Shown one piece after another: positions 7,918 to 16,362 of a DNA stretch of 48,065 bases (position 1 is the first letter of the stretch; the number at the start of each line of letters is the position of its first letter). The DNA comes from Massilia mucilaginosa. Lineage in GTDB: Bacteria > Pseudomonadota > Gammaproteobacteria > Burkholderiales > Burkholderiaceae_D. The DNA lies in NCBI RefSeq assembly GCF_011682145.1, contig NZ_WHJH01000054.1, positions 1 through 48,065 on the forward strand. Reading direction: 5' to 3'. A program made the translations under genes and the position numbers. The notes beneath the pieces are model-generated. The model was not told the DNA's origin and searched no databases. It saw only the letters and a list, made by a program, of their open reading frames with translations.

Positions 7918-8125
7918 TTGTTCGCCCTGATGGCCTGCCCCGGCAATTTTGCGCGAGCGTCTGACAATGCCTCCCAGCACCTCGCGCCGGCTCTGTGCGG
8001 GCACAGGCCCCCGGCTGACACCGGCCAAACAAGCGCCCATCGGCTCCCGTACGCTGGGTTCAGGTCCAGGCGACGCCACTGCGCCTGCCTGCCTGTCCCC
8101 TTGAACGTGTATGAGGAGAACCAAA

Positions 8126-8599
8126 ATGGCAAAGCAAGCAATGTGGGTCCCTGGCTACGTCGCCCAGGTCGAAATTCCCGGCAACACGCGTTTGCGCCTG
8201 GTCAATGGCGTTCCCTGGACCGATGTGACCGGCCTGCGGGTCGGCTCGGGCGCCTTTTTCCGTGGCGCAGCTAACCAAAGCAACTGGTTTCACTTCGCCA
8301 TTCCCACACCGGTGATCACCGACGATAGGCGGGTGCGCCTCGACCGCGTCTTTGTGCTGTACAACGCCGACGCTGGCGCATGCGTGGACGCAGCCCATAT
8401 CTGGGACGGGCCGAACCAGATCCGGCGTTATGATGGCATATGCCATACCGGCAACCACGGCGGCGCCATTGACGGCGCCAATAACTGGGCTGGTGGCGGC
8501 GGACCGGTATTCTGGGGCATCGGCGTCTCCATCCTGGTGCGCTTCACCAGCGAGGCCAACATCCATTTCACCACCGCCGGCGGCGACTTTACCTCGTAA
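8126..8599 (+). CDS. DUF6623-like protein
   Basis: The product has 157 residues and no signal peptide. It begins MAKQAMWVPGYVAQVE and continues with WFHFAIPTPVITDDRRVRL, VFVLYNADAGACVDAAHIWDG, and a C-terminal FWGIGVSILVRF strand. These match my memory of the DUF6623 family, small all-beta proteins of unknown function found in actinobacteria and proteobacteria. GAGGAG six bases before ATG 8126 fixes the start; an in-frame ATG at 8111 lies just before that site. It follows 208 bp without a gene, in which I see nothing recognisable, and is convergent with the next gene. Confidence 0.7.
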   Translation: MAKQAMWVPGYVAQVEIPGNTRLRLVNGVPWTDVTGLRVGSGAFFRGAANQSNWFHFAIPTPVITDDRRVRLDRVFVLYNADAGACVDAAHIWDGPNQIRRYDGICHTGNHGGAIDGANNWAGGGGPVFWGIGVSILVRFTSEANIHFTTAGGDFTS

Positions 8600-8620
8600 G
8601 CGATCCGGCCGGACCAGGGC

Positions 8621-10894
8621 TCAATAGAAATATTTGGTCGCCTTGGTCCATTTACTCGCCGGATAGTACTTGTGCACCACGTCATACGCCTCGCGCGAAT
8701 AGCGTGCGCGCAACTGCTCCGCCTCTGGCACCGCGGCGCCGTACGGGCACTCCATGCGCGTGGACGCCACCAGGAAGTGCAGCGCTTTCGGCGCTTCTTC
8801 ATCGGCCGGCTTGGTGCGCGCCCACGCCAGCAGGGTGGGCGCGAGGAACTCGCTGCGCAGGGGCAGGCGCAACAGCGCTTCCTGCTCCCTGGCCGCAGCG
8901 AGGGTTTGCTGCGCGCTCAAAAAGCGCGGGGCCGGCGCGCCCGTGCGCACCACCACCGGCGAATCGCCCCATTCCCTCCTGCAACCCCAGTAGCGCTTTT
9001 TCTCGTCCTTGTCGAACATGGCCGGGTGCAATTCCGGCGTGTTGACCAGGATCAGCACGCCCGCCAGCTTGCGCTCCGCGCCGCTGGCCGCCTTGCGGTA
9101 GCGCTGGTACAAATGCGCGGTGCTCTTGCGCGTCCTGGCAACCGCGTCGAGCAGGCTCAGCGCAGTGGCCTCGTCGCCGGCGATCAGGGCGCGCGCCAGC
9201 ATGCTTTCTTCCAGCTGCGCTTTCCTGGCCGGCGGCAACAGCGGATGCGCGCGCAGCACGTTCAGTTCGGCCATCGGCAGGTGGCGCCAGACGGCGACAT
9301 CGAAATCGTCGTCGGTCGCGGTGGCGCCCGCCTGGTCCGGCGCGGCATCGATGGGTTCGCCATGTTCGATCGGATCGGTACGGCGCGGCGCCGCTTTCAG
9401 GAAGCCGTCGAGCGTCACGGCCGAGAGCATCTTGAGCGCCAGGAAACGGTTGCTGGTGGCCACCGACATCTGCTTGCCCTGGGTGGCCAGCAAGCGGTCG
9501 AGGTCCTGGTCGGCGCGCGCGCCATCGCGTTCGGCCAGCGCCAGGCGCGCCAGGTGGTATTGCACGCTCTGGTACAGCGGATGGGCGGCCGGGACGGCGG
9601 ACGCGGCCTTGCGCTCGGCCGCGCTCAGCTCGTTCGCACGCGCCAGGGTCAGCAGCGGCGCCAGCCAGATCGGATCGGCCTGCTTGAGCCAGCTTTTGCG
9701 CAGGGTGTCGAGCGCGCCTTTGCGTTGCGCCTCCAGCAGCGGGCTGCGTTCGGAGGCCCATTGTTCGAGCACCGTGTCGGCCTGCATGCTGGCGATCCAC
9801 GCCGTCATCGGTTCCTTCGCGGCCATGGTGACGCTGCGCGGCAGCTTGTCCATCAGCACCAGATAGTCGCTCAGCATGCGCGCCGTCTCCGCTCCGACCG
9901 GTTCCTTGTCGAGCGCGCGCGCCAGCACCGCCAGGCGCGCGGCCGGATCGAGGCGCGCTTCCACCAGGGTCGTCATGTGCCGGGCCGGTGCCGACGTTTG
10001 CGCCAGCGCATCGAGCTCCTTCTTCGCTTGCGCCAGGGCCTCGACCCTTTCGCGCGCCGCTGGCTGCTCGCCCAGCGGAAAGTCGAGCGTGGCCTTGCGG
10101 ATCAGGGTGCGCGCGGCAAGGTAGGGCGCCAGCCCGTGCCACGGCGACGCGGACTCGCGCGCGATCTGCTGGAACTGGCTGCGCGCCTGGTCGAAATGGC
10201 GGGCATAGAAATTGGCGGCGGCGCTCTGGTAGGCGTGGTCGTGGCGCAGCCAGGCGGGCGCATCGGCCGGCAGCGGCGGCGGCAGCTTGACCACCCGTTT
10301 CGGCACCGGCTTGTCCCACTCGTGGCGCGGCTCGGCGCAGTTGGCGAACACGGCATCCTGGCCTTGCAGCCACAGCTTGAACCAGGCGTCCGGCTTGCCG
10401 CCCGCAGCCAGTCCGGCGCGCGCGGCCATGGTCAGGCCGGCCTGCTTGAACGCATCCGGATGGCAGTTCAGATACGGGTCTCCGCGCGCGGCGACGGCGC
10501 TCACGTCGATCTCCATCCCGGCCGGCAGCGCCAGTTGCGCCGCCAGCGGCGCGCGCGCGGCCAGCCAGGTCGACGGGCCGGGACTGTCCATGCCGGCCTG
10601 GTTCCACTCGCTGGCCGGGCTCACATGCCAGGTGTCGATGTTGAGCGCCGCCACCTGCTGTTCGGAGAGCGGCCGTCCGCGCGCCGCCTGGTAAGCCAGG
10701 TAGTGGTAGACGCGCCAGTAACTGCCCGGCAGCACGCCCAGCTTGCCGGCGGCGAACAGTGCGGCATTGGCGGGCTGGAATTCGGAGGCGAAGCGGCTGG
10801 TCTGGTACATGTCGCCACCGCTGGCCGAAGCCGGCGCGGCGCACGTCCACAACAGGGCGGAAGCGAGCAGGGAACAGGTGCGGGAAAAACGCAT
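8621..10894 (-). CDS. Large secreted protein of unknown function, helical repeat-like
   Basis: The product has 757 residues with a Sec signal peptide (MRFSRTCSLLASALLW, cleavage near residue 24). The body is rich in Ala, Leu and Arg with amphipathic helices, for example AAANFYARHFDQARSQFQQI and YHLARLALAERDGARADQDL, which resemble TPR-like pairs. I do not recognise a catalytic motif. ATG at 10894 begins 2 nt after the stop of the DUF3142 gene, so the two genes form an operon and translation is likely coupled. A much longer in-frame extension upstream would overlap that gene and was rejected. It is probably periplasmic. Confidence 0.8.
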   Translation of the reverse strand: MRFSRTCSLLASALLWTCAAPASASGGDMYQTSRFASEFQPANAALFAAGKLGVLPGSYWRVYHYLAYQAARGRPLSEQQVAALNIDTWHVSPASEWNQAGMDSPGPSTWLAARAPLAAQLALPAGMEIDVSAVAARGDPYLNCHPDAFKQAGLTMAARAGLAAGGKPDAWFKLWLQGQDAVFANCAEPRHEWDKPVPKRVVKLPPPLPADAPAWLRHDHAYQSAAANFYARHFDQARSQFQQIARESASPWHGLAPYLAARTLIRKATLDFPLGEQPAARERVEALAQAKKELDALAQTSAPARHMTTLVEARLDPAARLAVLARALDKEPVGAETARMLSDYLVLMDKLPRSVTMAAKEPMTAWIASMQADTVLEQWASERSPLLEAQRKGALDTLRKSWLKQADPIWLAPLLTLARANELSAAERKAASAVPAAHPLYQSVQYHLARLALAERDGARADQDLDRLLATQGKQMSVATSNRFLALKMLSAVTLDGFLKAAPRRTDPIEHGEPIDAAPDQAGATATDDDFDVAVWRHLPMAELNVLRAHPLLPPARKAQLEESMLARALIAGDEATALSLLDAVARTRKSTAHLYQRYRKAASGAERKLAGVLILVNTPELHPAMFDKDEKKRYWGCRREWGDSPVVVRTGAPAPRFLSAQQTLAAAREQEALLRLPLRSEFLAPTLLAWARTKPADEEAPKALHFLVASTRMECPYGAAVPEAEQLRARYSREAYDVVHKYYPASKWTKATKYFY

Positions 10895-10896
10895 GA

Positions 10897-11682
10897 TTAA
10901 AGTCTCGATGGAATGGTTGAACGGGGAGCGCGGCGCAATGCCTGCCAGCGCGCGGCGCTCCAGGCTTGCGGTGAGAAATAGTAGCGGCGGCCTTCGCGCA
11001 CCGCCATCATCGGTTCGTCGCTTGAGAAACCGATCGCCGCGCCGCAGCGCGCGCGGGTAAAGCCGCCCTGTTGCAGCAGGCGCGCGCGCAGGGCGTGCTG
11101 CGCCGGACCCATGCGAAAGGCCATCGGCACCACTTCGTCGGCGGCGATCTGGTGCAGCCAGTAGTCGTCCAGGCACCACGAAGCCAGTGCCGTGACCGAC
11201 AGCGCGATGGACGGATCGAGGCGTGCGCGGATGGCGCCGATGGTGCGCGCCAGAAAAGGGCGCTGCGAGCGCCGCACTTCGAAGTCGAGCTGCACCACCT
11301 TGCGGTTGGCCTGGGCGGCCAGGCGCAGCAATTCGTCGGCCACGCGCCGGCTCTGTGCCTCGCTCAGCGCGGGCGGGCGGCGCCACGACATATCCACATG
11401 CAGCACCGGCACGCGCGGCGCGCCGGGCGCCAGCAGCAGCGCGCTGGCGCGGCGGTAGACCTGGGCATCCTCGCCCTGCAGCAGCACGGAGGACGCCACG
11501 TAGGCCACGCCGACGTTGGCCGGCAGCCAGCGCAAGTCTTCCGGGCGCTCCCACGCCCATACCAGCTCGACGGGCAGGCCGGCCAGCGCCGGATGAACAG
11601 GGGGAGGGCGGCCGGCGCCGCTGTCCATCCTGAGCGTCAGCAGCGCAAGGGAAGTCAACAGAAACACGAAGAGGCGTTGCAT
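10897..11682 (-). CDS. DUF3142 domain protein
   Basis: The product has 261 residues with an N-terminal hydrophobic segment acting as signal peptide or anchor. It carries the DUF3142 hallmarks: VWAWERPEDLRWL near the start, KVVQLDFEVRRSQRPFL in the middle, LSVTALASWCLDDYWL and ADEVVPMAFRMG. The family is predicted to have a TIM-barrel-like, glycosidase-related fold, but no activity is established. It is the first gene of a two-gene operon with the 757-residue secreted protein, which suggests a shared envelope role. No Shine-Dalgarno sequence is obvious before 11682. Confidence 0.85.
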   Translation of the reverse strand: MQRLFVFLLTSLALLTLRMDSGAGRPPPVHPALAGLPVELVWAWERPEDLRWLPANVGVAYVASSVLLQGEDAQVYRRASALLLAPGAPRVPVLHVDMSWRRPPALSEAQSRRVADELLRLAAQANRKVVQLDFEVRRSQRPFLARTIGAIRARLDPSIALSVTALASWCLDDYWLHQIAADEVVPMAFRMGPAQHALRARLLQQGGFTRARCGAAIGFSSDEPMMAVREGRRYYFSPQAWSAARWQALRRAPRSTIPSRL

Positions 11683-11847
11683 GAGCGGTCGTGGCGGCGT
11701 GAGGTGGGCAACATCTTACTCCGAGTTATCGAACATCGTGCAAAGCGCGCGGCCCGCTTTGCGTGCGTCATCGAACGGAGCCTGGCGCGGCGCGGTGGCA
11801 AGCTGTGGAACACGGGCGCACACCGCGCCGCACTGGAGAAAACCACC

Positions 11848-12042
11848 ATGTCAGACAATCCGCTTGAACCGAATCCGCAGGACTACGATCGCATCAACGT
11901 CAACGTCGAGGCCGAACTCGTTTACTGGACCGACCAATTCGGCGTGCCGCGTGCGCGCCTGGCCGAAGCCATCGAACAGGTCGGCCCGCGCGTGGTCGAC
12001 CTGCAAAAATACCTGGGTATATCGGTCGTCGGCACCGACTGA
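11848..12042 (+). CDS. DUF3606 small protein
   Basis: The product has 64 residues: DYDRINVNVEAELVYWTDQF and LAEAIEQVGPRVVDLQKYL match the DUF3606 pattern (D-x-x-x-I-N-x-x-x-x-x-E-x-x-Y-W-x-x-x-F-G-V). Such proteins are short, helical and common in proteobacteria, with no known function. GGAGAA lies 7 nt before ATG 11848. An inverted repeat (8-bp arms, 11740-11747 and 11755-11762) lies upstream. Confidence 0.85.
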   Translation: MSDNPLEPNPQDYDRINVNVEAELVYWTDQFGVPRARLAEAIEQVGPRVVDLQKYLGISVVGTD

Positions 12043-12071
12043 ACGAGCACCTGCGTTTGCGGGCAGCCTTC

Positions 12072-12692
12072 TCAGGCGCGGCGCGCCGCCAGCAGGGCGG
12101 CGCCGGCACCGGCCAGCAGCAGCGCGCAGCCGCGGTTGAAGATACGCTGGCCGCGCGGGCGGGCGAACCAGCGGCGCAGATGCACGCCCATGTACGCGTA
12201 AGCGGCAATCGCGATCAGTTCGAGCAGCAGGAACAAGGCGCCCAGCACCGCGAACTGCGGCGCCGACGCTTCGGTGGGGCTGACGAATTGCGGCAGGAAG
12301 GCGGTAAAGATCAGGATCGCCTTGGGATTGCCGGCGGCGACCAGGAACTCCTGGCGCGCGAGGCCGAACAGGCCGGCCGCCGGGGTGTGCGTGTCTTCCT
12401 GCGCGCTTGCGGGCGCGCGCCACAATTGCACGGCGAGGTAGAACAGATAGGCGGCGCCGACGATCTTGATCGCGTAGAACAGCAGTTCGGACGTGTGCAG
12501 GATGAGCGCAAGGCCGGCCGAGGCGAGCAGCAGCATGCCGGCGAAGGCCAGCAGGCGGCCCAGTCCCGCCGCGCACGACTGGCGAAAGCCGTAGCGCGTC
12601 GCATTGCTCAGCGAAAGCAGGTTGTTCGGGCCGGGCGCCATGTTCAGCGCAAAGCAGGCCGGAACGAACAGGGTCAGGGTGGTGGCGTCCAT
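12072..12692 (-). CDS. LysE/RhtB family amino-acid exporter
   Basis: The product has 206 residues and six hydrophobic segments. The family signature near the N-terminus is NMAPGPNNLLSLSNATRYGF, and a second conserved block is GNPKAILIFTAFLPQFV. Members export amino acids such as lysine, threonine or homoserine lactone across the inner membrane; the substrate here cannot be told. AAGGAA precedes ATG 12692. The gene starts 13 nt after the stop of the frameshifted secreted-protein gene, so they were probably cotranscribed. Confidence 0.92.
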   Translation of the reverse strand: MDATTLTLFVPACFALNMAPGPNNLLSLSNATRYGFRQSCAAGLGRLLAFAGMLLLASAGLALILHTSELLFYAIKIVGAAYLFYLAVQLWRAPASAQEDTHTPAAGLFGLARQEFLVAAGNPKAILIFTAFLPQFVSPTEASAPQFAVLGALFLLLELIAIAAYAYMGVHLRRWFARPRGQRIFNRGCALLLAGAGAALLAARRA

Positions 12693-12705
12693 CGTCTATT
12701 CCTTG

Positions 12706-13297
12706 TCATTTCAGTTCGTTGCCGGTCCTGGGCTCAGGTGCCGCGACGCTGCTTTTCTCGCCGTCGCAATACCAGTTTGGCTTGGTCTGTTGCAGTGTCA
12801 GGGCAAAAGCGCGCAACTCTTGCTCGAAATCGAGACCGGTAACGACGCCGGTTGCGTCGTTATAAAGGCCGCGCGCGCCTTCGTCCTTGAACGAATTGGC
12901 GAGAATGAGTTTCGATACCGCGCCGTTATCCTGGTAGAGATAGATACCGATGCGCGCGTTCAGGATTCTCGGCGGCTTGTCCGCCACGACCTTGGCGCGG
13001 TCGAGAATATCCATCAGCTTCCATAAGTCATTGGGCGTGGTCAGGACGTATTGGCACGAGATGGAGGGAAGATCCTCTTCTTCGCGCGCTGTGTTGAACG
13101 ACCAGGTTGTCGGGCCGATGTAGAGCACCGCTTCCGTAATATGATTGCGCACCCTCTTTCAATTGCACCGCCACCATCGGCTGGGCCGCATGCGCGGATC
13201 CGGTCCATAGCGCGGCGACCAGCACCGGCCATAGGCGCATGCCGGAAACGTTCAATGGAAACCAGCGTTGTAAAGGCAAAGCGCGGCGTAGCTTCAT
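12706..13297 (-). pseudogene. Secreted small protein gene broken by a frameshift
   Basis: Two frames join here. The upstream frame starts at 13297 (AGGAG 10 nt before) and encodes a signal peptide containing MRLWPVLVAALWTGSAHA, then QPMVAVQLKEG. The downstream frame continues from about 13150 with RNHITEAVLYIGPTTWSFN and runs to 12706. Neither part makes sense alone: the first leaves the conserved-looking frame at GAGGGTG (near 13153-13159) and the second lacks a signal and a ribosome site. A one-base shift near that point would join them into a periplasmic protein of about 195 residues. I do not recognise its family. A sequencing error is the alternative to a true mutation. Confidence 0.65.
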
Positions 13298-13456
13298 GCG
13301 GTACTGACTCCTGGTGGCGACGTTGAATAGTTGTCCCTTGCATTCTACACAACATGCGCGCCTTGCCGATACCGAAAAAGTATCACCAATATGGTATTGG
13401 ACCGTCGCGGCGCCCGGCTTTACAGTCGCTCCATCAACCACAACAAGGAGAGCACG

Positions 13457-13840
13457 ATGGACAACGACCGATACACGCGCGGCTGGGACAAACTGCGGGA
13501 AATCGATGGCGAACAGGGAGAAAAAGTGATCGCCAGCCTGACCGGCATCGCGCCCGATTTTGGGCGCCTGCTGATCGAGTTCGGATTTGGCGACATCTAC
13601 TCCCGTCCGGGGCTGGACTTGCGCTCGCGCGAGATTGCGACCATCGCCGCCCTGTGCGCACTCGGCACGGCGGCGCCGCAACTGCGGGTGCACATCCACG
13701 GCGCCCTGAATGTCGGCTGCACGCGCGACGAGGTGGTGGAGGTGATGATGCAGATGGCCTTGTACGCGGGCTTTCCTGCGGCGCTCAACGGCCTGTTCGC
13801 GGCAAAGGAAGTCTTCGCAGAGCGCGCGTCCCGACGTTGA
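13457..13840 (+). CDS. Carboxymuconolactone decarboxylase family protein
   Basis: The product has 127 residues, matching the small CMD/AhpD-like family: DLRSREIATIAALCALGTAAPQL followed by HIHGALNVGCTRDEVVEVMMQMALYAGFPAALNG (read as two adjoining helices). A single cysteine precedes TRDEV, as in gamma-carboxymuconolactone decarboxylase, and there is no CxxC pair, so peroxidase activity like AhpD is unlikely. The true substrate is uncertain. AAGGAG lies six bases before ATG 13457. Confidence 0.9.
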   Translation: MDNDRYTRGWDKLREIDGEQGEKVIASLTGIAPDFGRLLIEFGFGDIYSRPGLDLRSREIATIAALCALGTAAPQLRVHIHGALNVGCTRDEVVEVMMQMALYAGFPAALNGLFAAKEVFAERASRR

Positions 13841-13940
13841 CCTGCTAAGCGGTCTACACGACGTGCAGCGGATGCTCCGCCTTGTCGCGGACACGCGCTT
13901 CAGGTACCAGTTTTTCCGTCATGCGGCCGAGTCTTATTGC

Positions 13941-13956
13941 CGAGAGGCGCCTCTCG
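13941..13956. repeat. 16-bp perfect palindrome
   Basis: CGAGAGGCGCCTCTCG lies in the 230-bp gap between the convergent CMD-family and pentapeptide genes. It could be the core of a terminator hairpin or a protein-binding site; nothing else recognisable is in this gap. Confidence 0.4.
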
Positions 13957-14070
13957 TTTGGCGCGCTGAAGGGCAAAGGCCTATGAATTGCCTGCTGCAC
14001 CACATTCATCCGCAGTACGTGTGCGGTCCGGCGAGCGGTAGCGGCGGCATGGCCGCTGTCGGCCGGCTTG

Positions 14071-14610
14071 CTAGAGGTGAATCGAGCCATCGGGCATGGT
14101 CGCACGGGTGAGATCGGCACCGGTAAGGTCCGCATCCGTGAGGTTGGCGTTCAAGAGATTCGCTTCAAAAAGGTCTGCATTCGTCAGATTCGTACCGGTA
14201 AGGTTTGCCCCGCTCAGATTTGCACGCGTCAGGCTCGCATTGGTCAGCTTAGCCCCCGTAAGGTCAGCGTTCGAAAAAACAGCATGCTGACAAGAAGATT
14301 TTCTGAGGTCGGCGTTGGTCAGCTTTGCTCCAGAAAAACTCGCGTAGGCCATCATGGCGCGAGCGAGTCGGGCGCCGTTGAGACTTGCCCCGCTCAAGAT
14401 TGCTCCCTGCATATTTGCGTCATCAAACGTTGCGTCGTCGAGATGCGTGCTAATGAGGTGGGCGCCTTGGAGTTGCACCCGACTCAAATTGACCCGAGCG
14501 AGATCCAGCGTGTTCAGGTTGAGCCCAGCCAGGTCCAGTCCCGAGAGTCGAGGATGATCTCCCGCACTGATCATTGCCAAGACAAATTCCTTGCGCGTCA
14601 TTTCGGCCAT
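14071..14610 (-). CDS. Pentapeptide-repeat protein
   Basis: The product has 179 residues. After a short helical start (MTRKEFVLAMIS) nearly all of it is A(D/N)LXX pentapeptides, for example SGLDLAGLNLNTLDLARVNL, and near the end many repeats of the form LTxAxLT. It should form a right-handed quadrilateral beta-helix. Some such proteins (Qnr, MfpA) mimic DNA and protect gyrase, but most are uncharacterised; nothing here points to gyrase. The start at 14610 has GGAGGGAC upstream; in-frame ATGs further up lack a site. The base composition is lower in GC than its neighbours. Confidence 0.88.
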   Translation of the reverse strand: MAEMTRKEFVLAMISAGDHPRLSGLDLAGLNLNTLDLARVNLSRVQLQGAHLISTHLDDATFDDANMQGAILSGASLNGARLARAMMAYASFSGAKLTNADLRKSSCQHAVFSNADLTGAKLTNASLTRANLSGANLTGTNLTNADLFEANLLNANLTDADLTGADLTRATMPDGSIHL

Positions 14611-15210
14611 GCTGCGTCCCTCCATTTTTCCAAAGTGAAAATCGTTTGCATGACACTTTCCGCCGCTCTCTAACTTTCCGTGTAGGTGTCGACGCCAGCC
14701 ATTCTGCACGGAGCGCTATCGCGCCGCTAATTATCCTAACCGCTTGACGCGGTTGAACAAGCAGACGCAAAGTACGTGCCGTGCCCGCCTGTGGCACTGG
14801 AAACTCAAGCAACAACCCCCTGATGCGTGCGATTCCTGTGCTGACATCATCGACTTTTCAACGACTGTTGGTATTGATTTTTAACGCCCGGCACGCGCCC
14901 GTGCGGCGTTAGCCGAAGATGGAAAAGCCCGAGGGCGTCAGCCGAATCCGATCCGGCCGCAGCGCATATTTTGAGGCAATGAGGAAGAGCGAGTTAGCCG
15001 GTAGGGTGGATCCATATTTGGGACAGTGAAACAAAATGCCTGCGAGCGTGCATCGCAACGGCATCGGTGGCCGCCGCGCTGATGATCGACAAGCACAGCA
15101 CCGCCGAAAGGGGCAGACTGAAAGGGATTAAGCAAGGAAGCCTTGCGATTCTGTCTCAGGCCCGCTTTACGAGCGGCTTACCGGAAAATACGAACTCGAG
15201 GAGTTTGAAC
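14611..15210. other. 600-bp intergenic region, divergent
   Basis: No gene with codon bias or a ribosome site is seen between the pentapeptide and propeller-like genes. It is less GC-rich than the rest of the window. It holds an imperfect hairpin at 14883-14910 (6 bp and 5 bp helices with a 2-nt bulge) without a U tract on either strand. It must contain two divergent promoters, which I could not place. Confidence 0.5.
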
Positions 15211-16179
15211 ATGGCAGATGTGTCACAGATACGGGGACCGCGATTCGAGCGGCTGCCGCCACTGCGCGTCTCGCGGCTCTTTTTCTATGGCCTCCACGGC
15301 GGTCCAGATGGTCGGATCCGCAGTGCGGCCGCCATCGGACTGCTCAACGCTGATGGCTTGAACTTTGCGCACGTCTACTCGCCTGGCACGTTCGGGCACT
15401 GGAGCGGTGTGCATCGTGCCACCCAGGATGGATGGCTGCTGTTTCTTGACGAGGACGGCCGAGCAGCAACGGGGAGGATCGCCCCTGACTTCCGCTTCGT
15501 ACAGGCAAAGACTTACCCAGCCGGGGCGCACCCGGGCTGGACGCGCGTGGCTGTCGATGGCAACGGTGAGCTGCTTCTGACCAGCGCTCTGTCCGGCGGA
15601 CGCAGCACGGTCGGTTTCGGCCAGCTAGAGTCTGATGGAACGCTTATCGTGTGGTGGCGGTCGCACGTCGCGCTCGCGCACCCGGACAAGCTGCTGGGAT
15701 TGCCGCGCGCACATGCCTGGCTGACGACGACGCCCGGCCCGCAGCCGACCAGTACGGTGTCATTGCTGCGTCGCGGCACAGTCGTCGGAAGCCGTATCTG
15801 GAACGAGAGTTGGACCGGCATGGCTGCGCATGACGATCTGCTCGTGCTCTACCGCGGGGTGCGCCAGTTCCCCGTGCCGGGGGGCATGCACACGTTACCG
15901 CCGCACTACGAAGTTTGCAGGGTCAGTCCCGATCATCGAATCACCACTGTGTGGAACTATGAGGACTTCCCGGCGACCGTCGACAACGTCAAAGGTGACG
16001 ACATCGATACCCCCGTGGGTATTCTGTTCTACCAATTCGCTACCGGGTCGAACGTGGCAGAGATCCGGTCGCTGACCGAGCGCAGCTTCGTCCGAACGGC
16101 TGCGCTCGGGCAACTTCGCCAAATCGTCCCCGACCTGCCGGACTCCGGCTTGGGCTGGTTCAGCATCGCACCGTGCTGA
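15211..16179 (+). CDS. Beta-propeller-like repeat protein (tachylectin-type repeats)
   Basis: The product has 322 residues with no signal peptide. It contains loosely repeated units of the form G-x-W-(S/T)-x-V ... DGWLLFLDEDGRAATGRI ... GWTRVAVDGNGELLLTS. These resemble tachylectin-2-type repeats seen in bacterial proteins, in which GWT-x-(I/V) and LLFY-x(n)-ATGR alternate. The second half drifts from the pattern. A sugar-binding propeller is plausible but not shown. CGAGGAG lies just before ATG 15211; an upstream in-frame start at 15067 has no such site. Codon use is less GC-biased than in neighbouring genes, which fits recent transfer. Confidence 0.6.
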   Translation: MADVSQIRGPRFERLPPLRVSRLFFYGLHGGPDGRIRSAAAIGLLNADGLNFAHVYSPGTFGHWSGVHRATQDGWLLFLDEDGRAATGRIAPDFRFVQAKTYPAGAHPGWTRVAVDGNGELLLTSALSGGRSTVGFGQLESDGTLIVWWRSHVALAHPDKLLGLPRAHAWLTTTPGPQPTSTVSLLRRGTVVGSRIWNESWTGMAAHDDLLVLYRGVRQFPVPGGMHTLPPHYEVCRVSPDHRITTVWNYEDFPATVDNVKGDDIDTPVGILFYQFATGSNVAEIRSLTERSFVRTAALGQLRQIVPDLPDSGLGWFSIAPC

Positions 16180-16362
16180 AAGCATCGGTGTCGGCGGTCG
16201 CGGCCTGGCGATGTCATCGGCCTGGGCGCGTGTTCCCGTGTCTTCGGACGATCTTCCTGGGTTCCGTAAATTTTGGAAAAGGAAAAGAGTACTGTTTCAG
16301 CGACGGTGTCGCCCCCAGTTCGAACTGGAACGAAAGCGGGGGCTGATCTTGCGCGCCTGGCG

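Noticed and set aside
7427..8030. Similar sequences flanking the second LprI gene (about 7427-7470 and 7960-8030)
   Set aside because: Only short GC-rich words match, with gaps; this is not enough to call a repeat.
4870..8599. A full type VI secretion or prophage locus around the hydrolase/inhibitor pair
   Set aside because: No VgrG, PAAR, Hcp, sheath, holin or phage structural genes are present, so the secretion route remains a hypothesis.
8672..10900. Long plus-strand open frame (742 codons) opposite the 757-residue secreted protein
   Set aside because: Same low-complexity composition and no ribosome site. The minus-strand gene has a signal peptide and fits operon spacing.
13854..14135. 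Possible small gene on the minus strand between the CMD and pentapeptide genes
   Set aside because: No Shine-Dalgarno sequence and no recognisable domain; its start overlaps the coding end of the pentapeptide gene.
14883..14910. Imperfect hairpin in the 600-bp gap as a terminator
   Set aside because: No U tract follows on either strand and no gene ends there.
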